Source of the DNA: Pleurodeles waltl
Taxonomy: Eukaryota; Chordata; Amphibia; Caudata; Salamandridae
Direction of reading: 5' to 3'
DNA length: 64,000 nucleotides
Assembly (NCBI RefSeq): GCF_031143425.1
Contig: NW_027150049.1
Span: forward strand, 62,001 to 126,000
The first letter of the stretch is position 1; the number at the start of each line of letters is the position of its first letter. The translations under genes and the position numbers were made by a program. The notes under the pieces were generated by a model. The model was not told where the DNA came from and did no database searches. It saw only the letters and a program-made list of their open reading frames with translations. Below, one piece after another: positions 35,789 through 48,341 of the stretch.

Positions 35789-37461
35789 AGGAAACGCTGC
35801 ACTTTCAGCTCTCTTCTGCTCACCCGGCCCACCCGCCTGGAGCCTACTGCTCTTAATTGCAGCGGAACACCCTCCCACTGGGAACTCCCACACTGCCCCA
35901 GGCACAATGCCCCAACCCACACGGAACAACATTTTGTACTCCTCCATTTACCATGCTCGGCGCTACTCCCGCTTCTCTCGTCTTCACAGGCTGCAGCAGC
36001 CCCCACCAAACCTAGCACGACCAGCAGACGGCGCCTGTCACACTCTCAATTGCAATGGACAACCCTCACCTCACACAGCATGTGCTGCGCCTCCTTGGAC
36101 CCCTCCTTAGGGCATGACACCGAGGAGTCACCAGGGGAGACGCTGCTTCTCAACAGCAGCCTTCATTCCCCCCTCCCAAGGACCAATAGTTGCTGCTCTG
36201 CAGTTCTCTTTTCCTCATCCCACTGGGTGGCGACACCTCCATTCACTCTGGCCAGGAGAAATAGCTCTTCTACACTACCTTAACAACTCCAGAAAGAAAC
36301 GGGAAGGCACGCCAATCACTTACCTCTTCTTGCACTTTTTTCACTTACTGGAGAGGCTCTGTCACTCAGACTCTGCCATCTGCAACACATTCGCCATGCC
36401 TTGCAGGCAGGGGGTGGCCAGTCTTTCCTTTCCTTTTGGCAAACCAGGGTCCCACTGAAAGTACGTAGGAGTTGTCGGAAAAATCGGATCTGTCATCATG
36501 GACTCCTTTCTGAAACAAGATGCAAAATAACGCCCCTTCTCACAATCCCAGTGAAAGTGAAAGGGTCAGAGGTGTGTTGTTTAATGCTAAGGACGCAACA
36601 GTGGATCACGTGCTCTCTGCTGGGATGTTTTCCTATGTTGAAGAGGGTTTATTCTGCACAGGCCCTGCTCACCCATTCTTTCTGTGGCCGATAAATGGAT
36701 CGTTGAGTTAATGACACCTGTTACAGCGCCAGGAAATGCCGGAAAATGCTGCCGAATGCTTTTAAAACAGCTCAAATTGTACGCACCTTTCCTCTTTTTA
36801 TTCCCTGTTTCTGGAATGCTCTGCTTTTGGACTCTATTACACTTGCGTCTGCAACTCACTTCATTCTTCCACACCTAATAGATCATCGTCCTTTTATCAG
36901 ATTTCCCACACACTGTGCTGATTTTTTGCATTTGGTTGCCAACTGTAGGCTCGAGCACTATTTCTTGGGGGCTAAGGATTATTCATGGTACAAGTCTTAA
37001 AGAAAATAAGTCGGGGGACTAACCAAGTTAGACACTATGCAAGTGACATCACGGCACATGACATCACGGCACATGACATCAGGCCGTGTGAAATCGCACC
37101 TGGAAAAACAGGAAGTGGCATCACAACCCATGACCTGCCAGGAAATGAGATGCCAAGAAGTGAGATCTGATCTGAAGACCTGACACATATGCTTACCGCA
37201 AGAAAGCAAAGCCTTAGCTTGGGGAGCCTTGGTCCGTCGTGGAGCAAATGCTGTCTTGACTTTGGGCCGAGTGTAAAGTGCATAATAATTGTACGTTTTC
37301 CTTGGGAAAGTGTGTATTTTCGTGTTAATGCTGTTCTTTTTCCTTTCTTTTTTTAAGAGAGTAAAAAAAGAGTGTAGTAAATAAAAAGTGTAAAATGAAA
37401 TTAGCGAGGAAGCTGTGTAATGGAGGTTAGACGTGCGCCACCTAGTGTGTGCGAGAGGCAA
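35789..37461. repeat. Spacer 20, D type (A/B mosaic)
   Basis: C-C-CA-T-C-A-T. The A-type base at site a is followed by B-type bases at all later sites, so an exchange point lies between about 35795 and 36198. A private A-to-G change is at 36411. No gene. Confidence 0.92.
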
Positions 37462-37582
37462 AATGCCTACAGCACCTGGTATTCCCAGGCGGTCTCCCAT
37501 CCAAGTACTAACCAGGCCCGACCCTGCTAAGCTTCCGAGATCGGACGAGATCGGGCGCATTCAGGGTGGTATGGCCGTAGGC
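37462..37582 (-). rRNA. 5S: 5S rRNA gene, copy 21, A54T variant in box A
   Basis: Plus-strand 37529 is A instead of T, giving U for A at nt 54, inside box A (nt 50-64), and creating the hexamer aagctt. The matching gene 27 of block 2 lacks it, so it arose after the block duplication or was removed there by conversion. The rest of the RNA is consensus. The same base change removes a stop codon in both reading directions, which explains unusually long open frames here. Confidence 0.94.
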
Positions 37583-39255
37583 AGGAAACGCTGCACTTTC
37601 AGCTCTCTTCTGCTCACCCGGCCCACCCGCCTGGAGCCTACTGCTCTTAATTGCAGCGGAACACCCTCCCACTGGGAACTCCCACACTGCCCCAGGCACA
37701 ATGCCCCAACCCACACGGAACAACATTTTGTACTCCTCCATTTACCATGCTCGGCGCTACTCCCGCTTCTCTCGTCTTCACAGGCTGCAGCAGCCCCCAC
37801 CAAACCTAGCACGACCAGCAGACGGCGCCTGTCACACTCTCAATTGCAATGGACAACCCTCACCTCACACAGCATGTGCTGCGCCTCCTTGGACCCCTCC
37901 TTAGGGCATGACACCGAGGAGTCACCAGGGGAGACGCTGCTTCTCAACAGCAGCCTTCATTCCCCCCTCCCAAGGACCAATAGTTGCTGCTATGCAGTTC
38001 TCTTTTCCTCATCCCACTGGGTGGCGACACCTCCATTCACTCTGGCCAGGAGAAATAGCTCTTCTACACTACCTTAACAACTCTTGAAAGAAACGGGAAG
38101 GCACGCCAATCACTTACCTCTTCTTGCACTTTTTTCACTTACTGGAGAGGCTCTGTCACTCAGACTCTGCCATCTGCAACACATTCGCCATGCCTTGCAG
38201 GCAGAGGGTGGCCAGTCTTTCCTTTCCTTTTGGCAAACCAGGGTCCCACTGAAAGTACGTAGGAGTTGTCGGAAAAATCGGATCTGTCATCATGGACTCC
38301 TTTCTGAAACAAGATGCAAAATAACGCCCCTTCTCACAATCCCAGTGAAAGTGAAAGGGTCAGAGGTGTGTTGTTTAATGCTAAGGACGCAACAGTGGAT
38401 CACGTGCTCTCTGCTGGGATGTTTTCCTATGTGGAAGAGGGTTTATTCTGCACAGGCCCTGCTCACCCATTCTTTCTGTGGTCGATAAATGGATCGTTGA
38501 GTTAATGACACCTGTTACAGCGCCAGGAAATGCCGGAAAATGCTGCCGAATGCTTTTAAAACAGCTCAAATTGTACGCACCTTTCCTCTTTTTATTCCCT
38601 GTTTCTGGAATGCTCTGCTTTTGGACTCTATTACACTTGCGTCTGCAACTCACTTCATTCTTCCACACCTAATAGATCATCGTCCTTTTATCAGATTTCC
38701 CACACGCTGTGCTGATTTTTTGCATTTGGTTGCCAACTGTAGGCTCGAGCACTATTTCTTGGGGGCTAAGGATTATTCATGGTACAAGTCTTAAAGAAAA
38801 TAAGTCGGGGGACTAACCAAGTTAGACACTATGCAAGTGACATCACGGCACATGACATCACGGCACATGACATCAGGCCGTGTGAAATCGCACCTGGAAA
38901 AACAGGAAGTGGCATCACAACCCATGACCTGCCAGGAAATGAGATGCAGAGAAGTGAGATCTGATCTGAAGACCTGACACATATGCTTACCGCAAGAAAG
39001 CAAAGCCTTAGCTAGGGGAGCCTTGGTCCGTCGTGGAGCAAATGCTGTCTTGACTTTGGGCCGAGTGTAAAGTGCATAATAATTGTACGTTTTCCTTGGG
39101 AAAGTGTGTATTTTCGTGTTAATGCTGTTCTTTTTCCTTTCTTTTTTTAAGAGAGTAAAAAAAGAGTGTAGTAAATAAAAAGTGTAAAATGAAATTAGCG
39201 AGGAAGCTGTGTAATGGAGGTTAGACGTGCGCCACCTAGTGTGTGCGAGAGGCAA
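37583..39255. repeat. Spacer 21, A type with cagag mark
   Basis: C-A-TT-G-T-G-A. At 38948-38949 the consensus ccaag reads cagag, a double change shared only with spacer 27. No gene. Confidence 0.92.
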
Positions 39256-39376
39256 AATGCCTACAGCACCTGGTATTCCCAGGCGGTCTCCCATCCAAGT
39301 ACTAACCAGGCCCGACCCTGCTTAGCTTCCGAGATCGGACGAGATCGGGCGCATTCAGGGTGGTATGGCCGTAGGC
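39256..39376 (-). rRNA. 5S: 5S rRNA gene, copy 22
   Basis: Consensus RNA and flank. Confidence 0.97.
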
Positions 39377-41049
39377 AGGAAAAGCTGCACTTTCAGCTCT
39401 CTTCTGCTCACCCGGCCCACCCGCCTGGAGCCTACTGCTCTTAATTGCAGCGGAACACCCTCCCACTGGGAACTCCCACACTGCCCCAGGCACAATGCCC
39501 CAACCCACACGGAACAACATTTTGTACTCCTCCATTTACCATGCTCGGCGCTACTCCCGCTTCTCTCGTCTTCACAGGCTGCAGCAGCCCCCACCAAACC
39601 TAGCACGACCAGCAGACGGCGCCTGTCACACTCTCAATTGCAATGGACAACCCTCACCTCACACAGCATGTGCTGCGCCTCCTTGGACCCCTCCTTAGGG
39701 CATGACACCGAGGAGTCACCAGGGGAGACGCTGCTTCTCAACAGCAGCCTTCATTCCCCCCTCCCAAGGACCAATAGTTGCTGCTCTGCAGTTCTCTTTT
39801 CCTCATCCCACTGGGTGGCGACACCTCCATTCACTCTGGCCAGGAGAAATAGCTCTTCTACACTACCTTAACAACTCCAGAAAGAAACGGGAAGGCACGC
39901 CAATCACTTACCTCTTCTTGCACTTTTTTCACTTACTGGAGAGGCTCTGTCACTCAGACTCTGCCATCTGCAACACATTCGCCATGCCTTGCAGGCAGAG
40001 GGTGGCCAGTCTTTCCTTTCCTTTTGGCAAACCAGGGTCCCACTGAAAGTACGTAGGAGTTGTCGGAAAAATCGGATCTGTCATCATGGACTCCTTTCTG
40101 AAACAAGATGCAAAATAACGCCCCTTCTCACAATCCCAGTGAAAGTGAAAGGGTCAGAGGTGTGTTGTTTAATGCTAAGGACGCAACAGTGGATCACGTG
40201 CTCTCTGCTGGGATGTTTTCCTATGTTGAAGAGGGTTTATTCTGCACAGGCCCTGCTCACCCATTCTTTCTGTGGCCGATAAATGGATCGTTGAGTTAAT
40301 GACACCTGTTACAGCGCCAGGAAATGCCGGAAAATGCTGCCGAATGCTTTTAAAACAGCTCAAATTGTACGCACCTTTCCTCTTTTTATTCCCTGTTTCT
40401 GGAATGCTCTGCTTTTGGACTCTATTACACTTGCGTCTGCAACTCACTTCATTCTTCCACACCTAATAGATCATCGTCCTTTTATCAGATTTCCCACACA
40501 CTGTGCTGATTTTTTGCATTTGGTTGCCAACTGTAGGCTCGAGCACTATTTCTTGGGGGCTAAGGATTATTCATGGTACAAGTCTTAAAGAAAATAAGTC
40601 GGGGGACTAACCAAGTTAGACACTATGCAAGTGACATCACGGCACATGACATCACGGCACATGACATCAGGCCGTGTGAAATCGCACCTGGAAAAACAGG
40701 AAGTGGCATCACAACCCATGACCTGCCAGGAAATGAGATGCCAAGAAGTGAGATCTGATCTGAAGACCTGACACATATGCTTACCGCAAGAAAGCAAAGC
40801 CTTAGCTTGGGGAGCCTTGGTCCGTCGTGGAGCAAATGCTGTCTTGACTTTGGGCCGAGTGTAAAGTGCATAATAATTGTACGTTTTCCTTGGGAAAGTG
40901 TGTATTTTCGTGTTAATGCTGTTCTTTTTCCTTTCTTTTTTTAAGAGAGTAAAAAAAGAGTGTAGTAAATAAAAAGTGTAAAATGAAATTAGCGAGGAAG
41001 CTGTGTAATGGAGGTTAGACGTGCGCCACCTAGTGTGTGCGAGAGGCAA
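39377..41049. repeat. Spacer 22, B type
   Basis: A-C-CA-T-C-A-T, the counterpart of spacer 28. No gene. Confidence 0.92.
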
Positions 41050-41170
41050 AATGCCTACAGCACCTGGTATTCCCAGGCGGTCTCCCATCCAAGTACTAAC
41101 CAGGCCCGACCCTGCTTAGCTTCCGAGATCGGACGAGATCGGGCGCATTCAGGGTGGTATGGCCGTAGGC
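41050..41170 (-). rRNA. 5S: 5S rRNA gene, copy 23
   Basis: Consensus RNA and flank. Confidence 0.97.
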
Positions 41171-42843
41171 AGGAAAAGCTGCACTTTCAGCTCTCTTCTG
41201 CTCACCCGGCCCACCCGCCTGGAGCCTACTGCTCTTAATTGCAGCGGAACACCCTCCCACTGGGAACTCCCACACTGCCCCAGGCACAATGCCCCAACCC
41301 ACACGGAACAACATTTTGTACTCCTCCATTTACCATGCTCGGCGCTACTCCCGCTTCTCTCGTCTTCACAGGCTGCAGCAGCCCCCACCAAACCTAGCAC
41401 GACCAGCAGACGGCGCCTGTCACACTCTCAATTGCAATGGACAACCCTCACCTCACACAGCATGTGCTGCGCCTCCTTGGACCCCTCCTTAGGGCATGAC
41501 ACCGAGGAGTCACCAGGGGAGACGCTGCTTCTCAACAGCAGCCTTCATTCCCCCCTCCCAAGGACCAATAGTTGCTGCTCTGCAGTTCTCTTTTCCTCAT
41601 CCCACTGGGTGGCGACACCTCCATTCACTCTGGCCAGGAGAAATAGCTCTTCTACACTACCTTAACAACTCCAGAAAGAAACGGGAAGGCACGCCAATCA
41701 CTTACCTCTTCTTGCACTTTTTTCACTTACTGGAGAGGCTCTGTCACTCAGACTCTGCCATCTGCAACACATTCGCCATGCCTTGCAGGCAGAGGGTGGC
41801 CAGTCTTTCCTTTCCTTTTGGCAAACCAGGGTCCCACTGAAAGTACGTAGGAGTTGTCGGAAAAATCGGATCTGTCATCATGGACTCCTTTCTGAAACAA
41901 GATGCAAAATAACGCCCCTTCTCACAATCCCAGTGAAAGTGAAAGGGTCAGAGGTGTGTTGTTTAATGCTAAGGACGCAACAGTGGATCACGTGCTCTCT
42001 GCTGGGATGTTTTCCTATGTGGAAGAGGGTTTATTCTGCACAGGCCCTGCTCACCCATTCTTTCTGTGGCCGATAAATGGATCGTTGAGTTAATGACACC
42101 TGTTACAGCGCCAGGAAATGCCGGAAAATGCTGCCGAATGCTTTTAAAACAGCTCAAATTGTACGCACCTTTCCTCTTTTTATTCCCTGTTTCTGGAATG
42201 CTCTGCTTTTGGACTCTATTACACTTGCGTCTGCAACTCACTTCATTCTTCCACACCTAATAGATCATCGTCCTTTTATCAGATTTCCCACACACTGTGC
42301 TGATTTTTTGCATTTGGTTGCCAACTGTAGGCTCGAGCACTATTTCTTGGGGGCTAAGGATTATTCATGGTACAAGTCTTAAAGAAAATAAGTCGGGGGA
42401 CTAACCAAGTTAGACACTATGCAAGTGACATCACGGCACATGACATCACGGCACATGACATCAGGCCGTGTGAAATCGCACCTGGAAAAACAGGAAGTGG
42501 CATCACAACCCATGACCTGCCAGGAAATGAGATGCCAAGAAGTGAGATCTGATCTGAAGACCTGACACATATGCTTACCGCAAGAAAGCAAAGCCTTAGC
42601 TTGGGGAGCCTTGGTCCGTCGTGGAGCAAATGCTGTCTTGACTTTGGGCCGAGTGTAAAGTGCATAATAATTGTACGTTTTCCTTGGGAAAGTGTGTATT
42701 TTCGTGTTAATGCTGTTCTTTTTCCTTTCTTTTTTTAAGAGAGTAAAAAAAGAGTGTAGTAAATAAAAAGTGTAAAATGAAATTAGCGAGGAAGCTGTGT
42801 AATGGAGGTTAGACGTGCGCCACCTAGTGTGTGCGAGAGGCAA
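41171..42843. repeat. Spacer 23, C type
   Basis: A-C-CA-G-C-A-T, the counterpart of spacer 29. No gene. Confidence 0.92.
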
Positions 42844-42964
42844 AATGCCTACAGCACCTGGTATTCCCAGGCGGTCTCCCATCCAAGTACTAACCAGGCC
42901 CGACCCTGCTTAGCTTCCGAGATCGGACGAGATCGGGCGCATTCAGGGTGGTATGGCCGTAGGC
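42844..42964 (-). rRNA. 5S: 5S rRNA gene, copy 24
   Basis: Consensus RNA with the A-type upstream base (42971). Confidence 0.97.
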
Positions 42965-44632
42965 AGGAAACGCTGCACTTTCAGCTCTCTTCTGCTCACC
43001 CGGCCCACCCGCCTGGAGCCTACTGCTCTTAATTGCAGCGGAACACCCTCCCACTGGGAACTCCCACACTGCCCCAGGCACAATGCCCCAACCCACACGG
43101 AACAACATTTTGTACTCCTCCATTTACCATGCTCGGCGCTACTCCCGCTTCTCTCGTCTTCACAGGCTGCAGCAGCCCCCACCAAACCTAGCACGACCAG
43201 CAGACGGCGCCTGTCACACTCTCAATTGCAATGGACAACCCTCACCTCACACAGCATGTGCTGCGCCTCCTTGGACCCCTCCTTAGGGCATGACACCGAG
43301 GAGTCACCAGGGGAGACGCTGCTTCTCAACAGCAGCCTTCATTCCCCCCTCCCAAGGACCAATAGTTGCTGCTATGCAGTTCTCTTTTCCTCATCCCACT
43401 GGGTGGCGACACCTCCATTCACTCTGGCCAGGAGAAATAGCTCTTCTACACTACCTTAACAACTCTTGAAAGAAACGGGAAGGCACGCCAATCACTTACC
43501 TCTTCTTGCACTTTTTTCACTTACTGGAGAGGCTCTGTCACTCAGACTCTGCCATCTGCAACACATTCGCCATGCCTTGCAGGCAGAGGGTGGCCAGTCT
43601 TTCCTTTCCTTTTGGCAAACCAGGGTCCCACTGAAAGTACGTAGGAGTTGTCGGAAAAATCGGATCTGTCATCATGGACTCCTTTCTGAAACAAGATGCA
43701 AAATAACGCCCCTTCTCACAATCCCAGTGAAAGTGAAAGGGTCAGAGGTGTGTTGTTTAATGCTAAGGACGCAACAGTGGATCACGTGCTCTCTGCTGGG
43801 ATGTTTTCCTATGTGGAAGAGGGTTTATTCTGCACAGGCCCTGCTCACCCATTCTTTCTGTGGTCGATAAATGGATCGTTGAGTTAATGACACCTGTTAC
43901 AGCGCCAGGAAATGCCGGAAAATGCTGCCGAATGCTTTTAAAACAGCTCAAATTGTACTTTCCTCTTTTTATTCCCTGTTTCTGGAATGCTCTGCTTTTG
44001 GACTCTATTACACTTGCGTCTGCAACTCACTTCATTCTTCCACACCTAATAGATCATCGTCCTTTTATCAGATTTCCCACACGCTGTGCTGATTTTTTGC
44101 ATTTGGTTGCCAACTGTAGGCTCGAGCACTATTTCTTGGGGGCTAAGGATTATTCATGGTACAAGTCTTAAAGAAAATAAGTCGGGGGACTAACCAAGTT
44201 AGACACTATGCAAGTGACATCACGGCACATGACATCACGGCACATGACATCAGGCCGTGTGAAATCGCACCTGGAAAAACAGGAAGTGGCATCACAACCC
44301 ATGACCTGCCAGGAAATGAGATGCCAAGAAGTGAGATCTGATCTGAAGACCTGACACATATGCTTACCGCAAGAAAGCAAAGCCTTAGCTTGGGGAGCCT
44401 TGGTCCGTCGTGGAGCAAATGCTGTCTTGACTTTGGGCCGAGTGTAAAGTGCATAATAATTGTACGTTTTCCTTGGGAAAGTGTGTATTTTCGTGTTAAT
44501 GCTGTTCTTTTTCCTTTCTTTTTTTAAGAGAGTAAAAAAAGAGTGTAGTAAATAAAAAGTGTAAAATGAAATTAGCGAGGAAGCTGTGTAATGGAGGTTA
44601 GACGTGCGCCACCTAGTGTGTGCGAGAGGCAA
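42965..44632. repeat. Spacer 24, A type with 5-bp deletion
   Basis: C-A-TT-G-T-G-T, 1,668 bp. Five bases (gcacc, placement ambiguous) are missing at 43958/43959. It is the only A-type spacer with T at site i, which suggests a right-hand part copied from a B, C or E unit. No gene. Confidence 0.92.
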
Positions 44633-44753
44633 AATGCCTACAGCACCTGGTATTCCCAGGCGGTCTCCCATCCAAGTACTAACCAGGCCCGACCCTGCTT
44701 AGCTTCCGAGATCGGACGAGATCGGGCGCATTCAGGGTGGTATGGCCGTAGGC
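44633..44753 (-). rRNA. 5S: 5S rRNA gene, copy 25
   Basis: Consensus RNA and flank. First gene of block 2. Confidence 0.97.
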
Positions 44754-46426
44754 AGGAAAAGCTGCACTTTCAGCTCTCTTCTGCTCACCCGGCCCACCCG
44801 CCTGGAGCCTACTGCTCTTAATTGCAGCGGAACACCCTCCCACTGGGAACTCCCACACTGCCCCAGGCACAATGCCCCAACCCACACGGAACAACATTTT
44901 GTACTCCTCCATTTACCATGCTCGGCGCTACTCCCGCTTCTCTCGTCTTCACAGGCTGCAGCAGCCCCCACCAAACCTAGCACGACCAGCAGACGGCGCC
45001 TGTCACACTCTCAATTGCAATGGACAACCCTCACCTCACACAGCATGTGCTGCGCCTCCTTGGACCCCTCCTTAGGGCATGACACCGAGGAGTCACCAGG
45101 GGAGACGCTGCTTCTCAACAGCAGCCTTCATTCCCCCCTCCCAAGGACCAATAGTTGCTGCTCTGCAGTTCTCTTTTCCTCATCCCACTGGGTGGCGACA
45201 CCTCCATTCACTCTGGCCAGGAGAAATAGCTCTTCTACACTACCTTAACAACTCCAGAAAGAAACGGGAAGGCACGCCAATCACTTACCTCTTCTTGCAC
45301 TTTTTTCACTTACTGGAGAGGCTCTGTCACTCAGACTCTGCCATCTGCAACACATTCGCCATGCCTTGCAGGCAGAGGGTGGCCAGTCTTTCCTTTCCTT
45401 TTGGCAAACCAGGGTCCCACTGAAAGTACGTAGGAGTTGTCGGAAAAATCGGATCTGTCATCATGGACTCCTTTCTGAAACAAGATGCAAAATAACGCCC
45501 CTTCTCACAATCCCAGTGAAAGTGAAAGGGTCAGAGGTGTGTTGTTTAATGCTAAGGACGCAACAGTGGATCACGTGCTCTCTGCTGGGATGTTTTCCTA
45601 TGTGGAAGAGGGTTTATTCTGCACAGGCCCTGCTCACCCATTCTTTCTGTGGCCGATAAATGGATCGTTGAGTTAATGACACCTGTTACAGCGCCAGGAA
45701 ATGCCGGAAAATGCTGCCGAATGCTTTTAAAACAGCTCAAATTGTACGCACCTTTCCTCTTTTTATTCCCTGTTTCTGGAATGCTCTGCTTTTGGACTCT
45801 ATTACACTTGCGTCTGCAACTCACTTCATTCTTCCACACCTAATAGATCATCGTCCTTTTATCAGATTTCCCACACACTGTGCTGATTTTTTGCATTTGG
45901 TTGCCAACTGTAGGCTCGAGCACTATTTCTTGGGGGCTAAGGATTATTCATGGTACAAGTCTTAAAGAAAATAAGTCGGGGGACTAACCAAGTTAGACAC
46001 TATGCAAGTGACATCACGGCACATGACATCACGGCACATGACATCAGGCCGTGTGAAATCGCACCTGGAAAAACAGGAAGTGGCATCACAACCCATGACC
46101 TGCCAGGAAATGAGATGCCAAGAAGTGAGATCTGATCTGAAGACCTGACACATATGCTTACCGCAAGAAAGCAAAGCCTTAGCTTGGGGAGCCTTGGTCC
46201 GTCGTGGAGCAAATGCTGTCTTGACTTTGGGCCGAGTGTAAAGTGCATAATAATTGTACGTTTTCCTTGGGAAAGTGTGTATTTTCGTGTTAATGCTGTT
46301 CTTTTTCCTTTCTTTTTTTAAGAGAGTAAAAAAAGAGTGTAGTAAATAAAAAGTGTAAAATGAAATTAGCGAGGAAGCTGTGTAATGGAGGTTAGACGTG
46401 CGCCACCTAGTGTGTGCGAGAGGCAA
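44754..46426. repeat. Spacer 25, C type
   Basis: A-C-CA-G-C-A-T, the counterpart of spacer 19. No gene. Confidence 0.92.
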
Positions 46427-46547
46427 AATGCCTACAGCACCTGGTATTCCCAGGCGGTCTCCCATCCAAGTACTAACCAGGCCCGACCCTGCTTAGCTTC
46501 CGAGATCGGACGAGATCGGGCGCATTCAGGGTGGTATGGCCGTAGGC
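46427..46547 (-). rRNA. 5S: 5S rRNA gene, copy 26
   Basis: Consensus RNA with the A-type upstream base (46554), as at its counterpart gene 20. Confidence 0.97.
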
Positions 46548-48220
46548 AGGAAACGCTGCACTTTCAGCTCTCTTCTGCTCACCCGGCCCACCCGCCTGGA
46601 GCCTACTGCTCTTAATTGCAGCGGAACACCCTCCCACTGGGAACTCCCACACTGCCCCAGGCACAATGCCCCAACCCACACGGAACAACATTTTGTACTC
46701 CTCCATTTACCATGCTCGGCGCTACTCCCGCTTCTCTCGTCTTCACAGGCTGCAGCAGCCCCCACCAAACCTAGCACGACCAGCAGACGGCGCCTGTCAC
46801 ACTCTCAATTGCAATGGACAACCCTCACCTCACACAGCATGTGCTGCGCCTCCTTGGACCCCTCCTTAGGGCATGACACCGAGGAGTCACCAGGGGAGAC
46901 GCTGCTTCTCAACAGCAGCCTTCATTCCCCCCTCCCAAGGACCAATAGTTGCTGCTCTGCAGTTCTCTTTTCCTCATCCCACTGGGTGGCGACACCTCCA
47001 TTCACTCTGGCCAGGAGAAATAGCTCTTCTACACTACCTTAACAACTCCAGAAAGAAACGGGAAGGCACGCCAATCACTTACCTCTTCTTGCACTTTTTT
47101 CACTTACTGGAGAGGCTCTGTCACTCAGACTCTGCCATCTGCAACACATTCGCCATGCCTTGCAGGCAGAGGGTGGCCAGTCTTTCCTTTCCTTTTGGCA
47201 AACCAGGGTCCCACTGAAAGTACGTAGGAGTTGTCGGAAAAATCGGATCTGTCATCATGGACTCCTTTCTGAAACAAGATGCAAAATAACGCCCCTTCTC
47301 ACAATCCCAGTGAAAGTGAAAGGGTCAGAGGTGTGTTGTTTAATGCTAAGGACGCAACAGTGGATCACGTGCTCTCTGCTGGGATGTTTTCCTATGTTGA
47401 AGAGGGTTTATTCTGCACAGGCCCTGCTCACCCATTCTTTCTGTGGCCGATAAATGGATCGTTGAGTTAATGACACCTGTTACAGCGCCAGGAAATGCCG
47501 GAAAATGCTGCCGAATGCTTTTAAAACAGCTCAAATTGTACGCACCTTTCCTCTTTTTATTCCCTGTTTCTGGAATGCTCTGCTTTTGGACTCTATTACA
47601 CTTGCGTCTGCAACTCACTTCATTCTTCCACACCTAATAGATCATCGTCCTTTTATCAGATTTCCCACACACTGTGCTGATTTTTTGCATTTGGTTGCCA
47701 ACTGTAGGCTCGAGCACTATTTCTTGGGGGCTAAGGATTATTCATGGTACAAGTCTTAAAGAAAATAAGTCGGGGGACTAACCAAGTTAGACACTATGCA
47801 AGTGACATCACGGCACATGACATCACGGCACATGACATCAGGCCGTGTGAAATCGCACCTGGAAAAACAGGAAGTGGCATCACAACCCATGACCTGCCAG
47901 GAAATGAGATGCCAAGAAGTGAGATCTGATCTGAAGACCTGACACATATGCTTACCGCAAGAAAGCAAAGCCTTAGCTTGGGGAGCCTTGGTCCGTCGTG
48001 GAGCAAATGCTGTCTTGACTTTGGGCCGAGTGTAAAGTGCATAATAATTGTACGTTTTCCTTGGGAAAGTGTGTATTTTCGTGTTAATGCTGTTCTTTTT
48101 CCTTTCTTTTTTTAAGAGAGTAAAAAAAGAGTGTAGTAAATAAAAAGTGTAAAATGAAATTAGCGAGGAAGCTGTGTAATGGAGGTTAGACGTGCGCCAC
48201 CTAGTGTGTGCGAGAGGCAA
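46548..48220. repeat. Spacer 26, D type (A/B mosaic)
   Basis: C-C-CA-T-C-A-T, the counterpart of spacer 20 without its private change. No gene. Confidence 0.92.
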
Positions 48221-48341
48221 AATGCCTACAGCACCTGGTATTCCCAGGCGGTCTCCCATCCAAGTACTAACCAGGCCCGACCCTGCTTAGCTTCCGAGAT
48301 CGGACGAGATCGGGCGCATTCAGGGTGGTATGGCCGTAGGC
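48221..48341 (-). rRNA. 5S: 5S rRNA gene, copy 27
   Basis: Consensus RNA with normal box A, unlike its counterpart gene 21. A-type upstream base at 48348. Confidence 0.97.

Larger units (their letters stand above)
33874..44632. repeat. Higher-order repeat block 1: units 19-24 (C-D-A-B-C-A)
   Basis: Six consecutive units, 10,759 bp (six times 1,794 minus the 5-bp deletion in spacer 24), whose spacer types follow the same order as block 2. Rare shared marks tie the blocks together: the cagag change at 38948-38949 in unit 21 and 49707-49708 in unit 27, the D-type mosaic in units 20 and 26, and the 5-bp deletion closing each block. Differences I see are the box A change in gene 21, the G at 36411, and site i in spacer 24. 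Confidence 0.88.

Noticed and set aside
36997..38077. Longer frames of 187 and 214 residues around gene 21, which might suggest a special gene
   Set aside because: Both are explained by the single base change at 37529, which removes a stop codon in each direction within the 5S gene.
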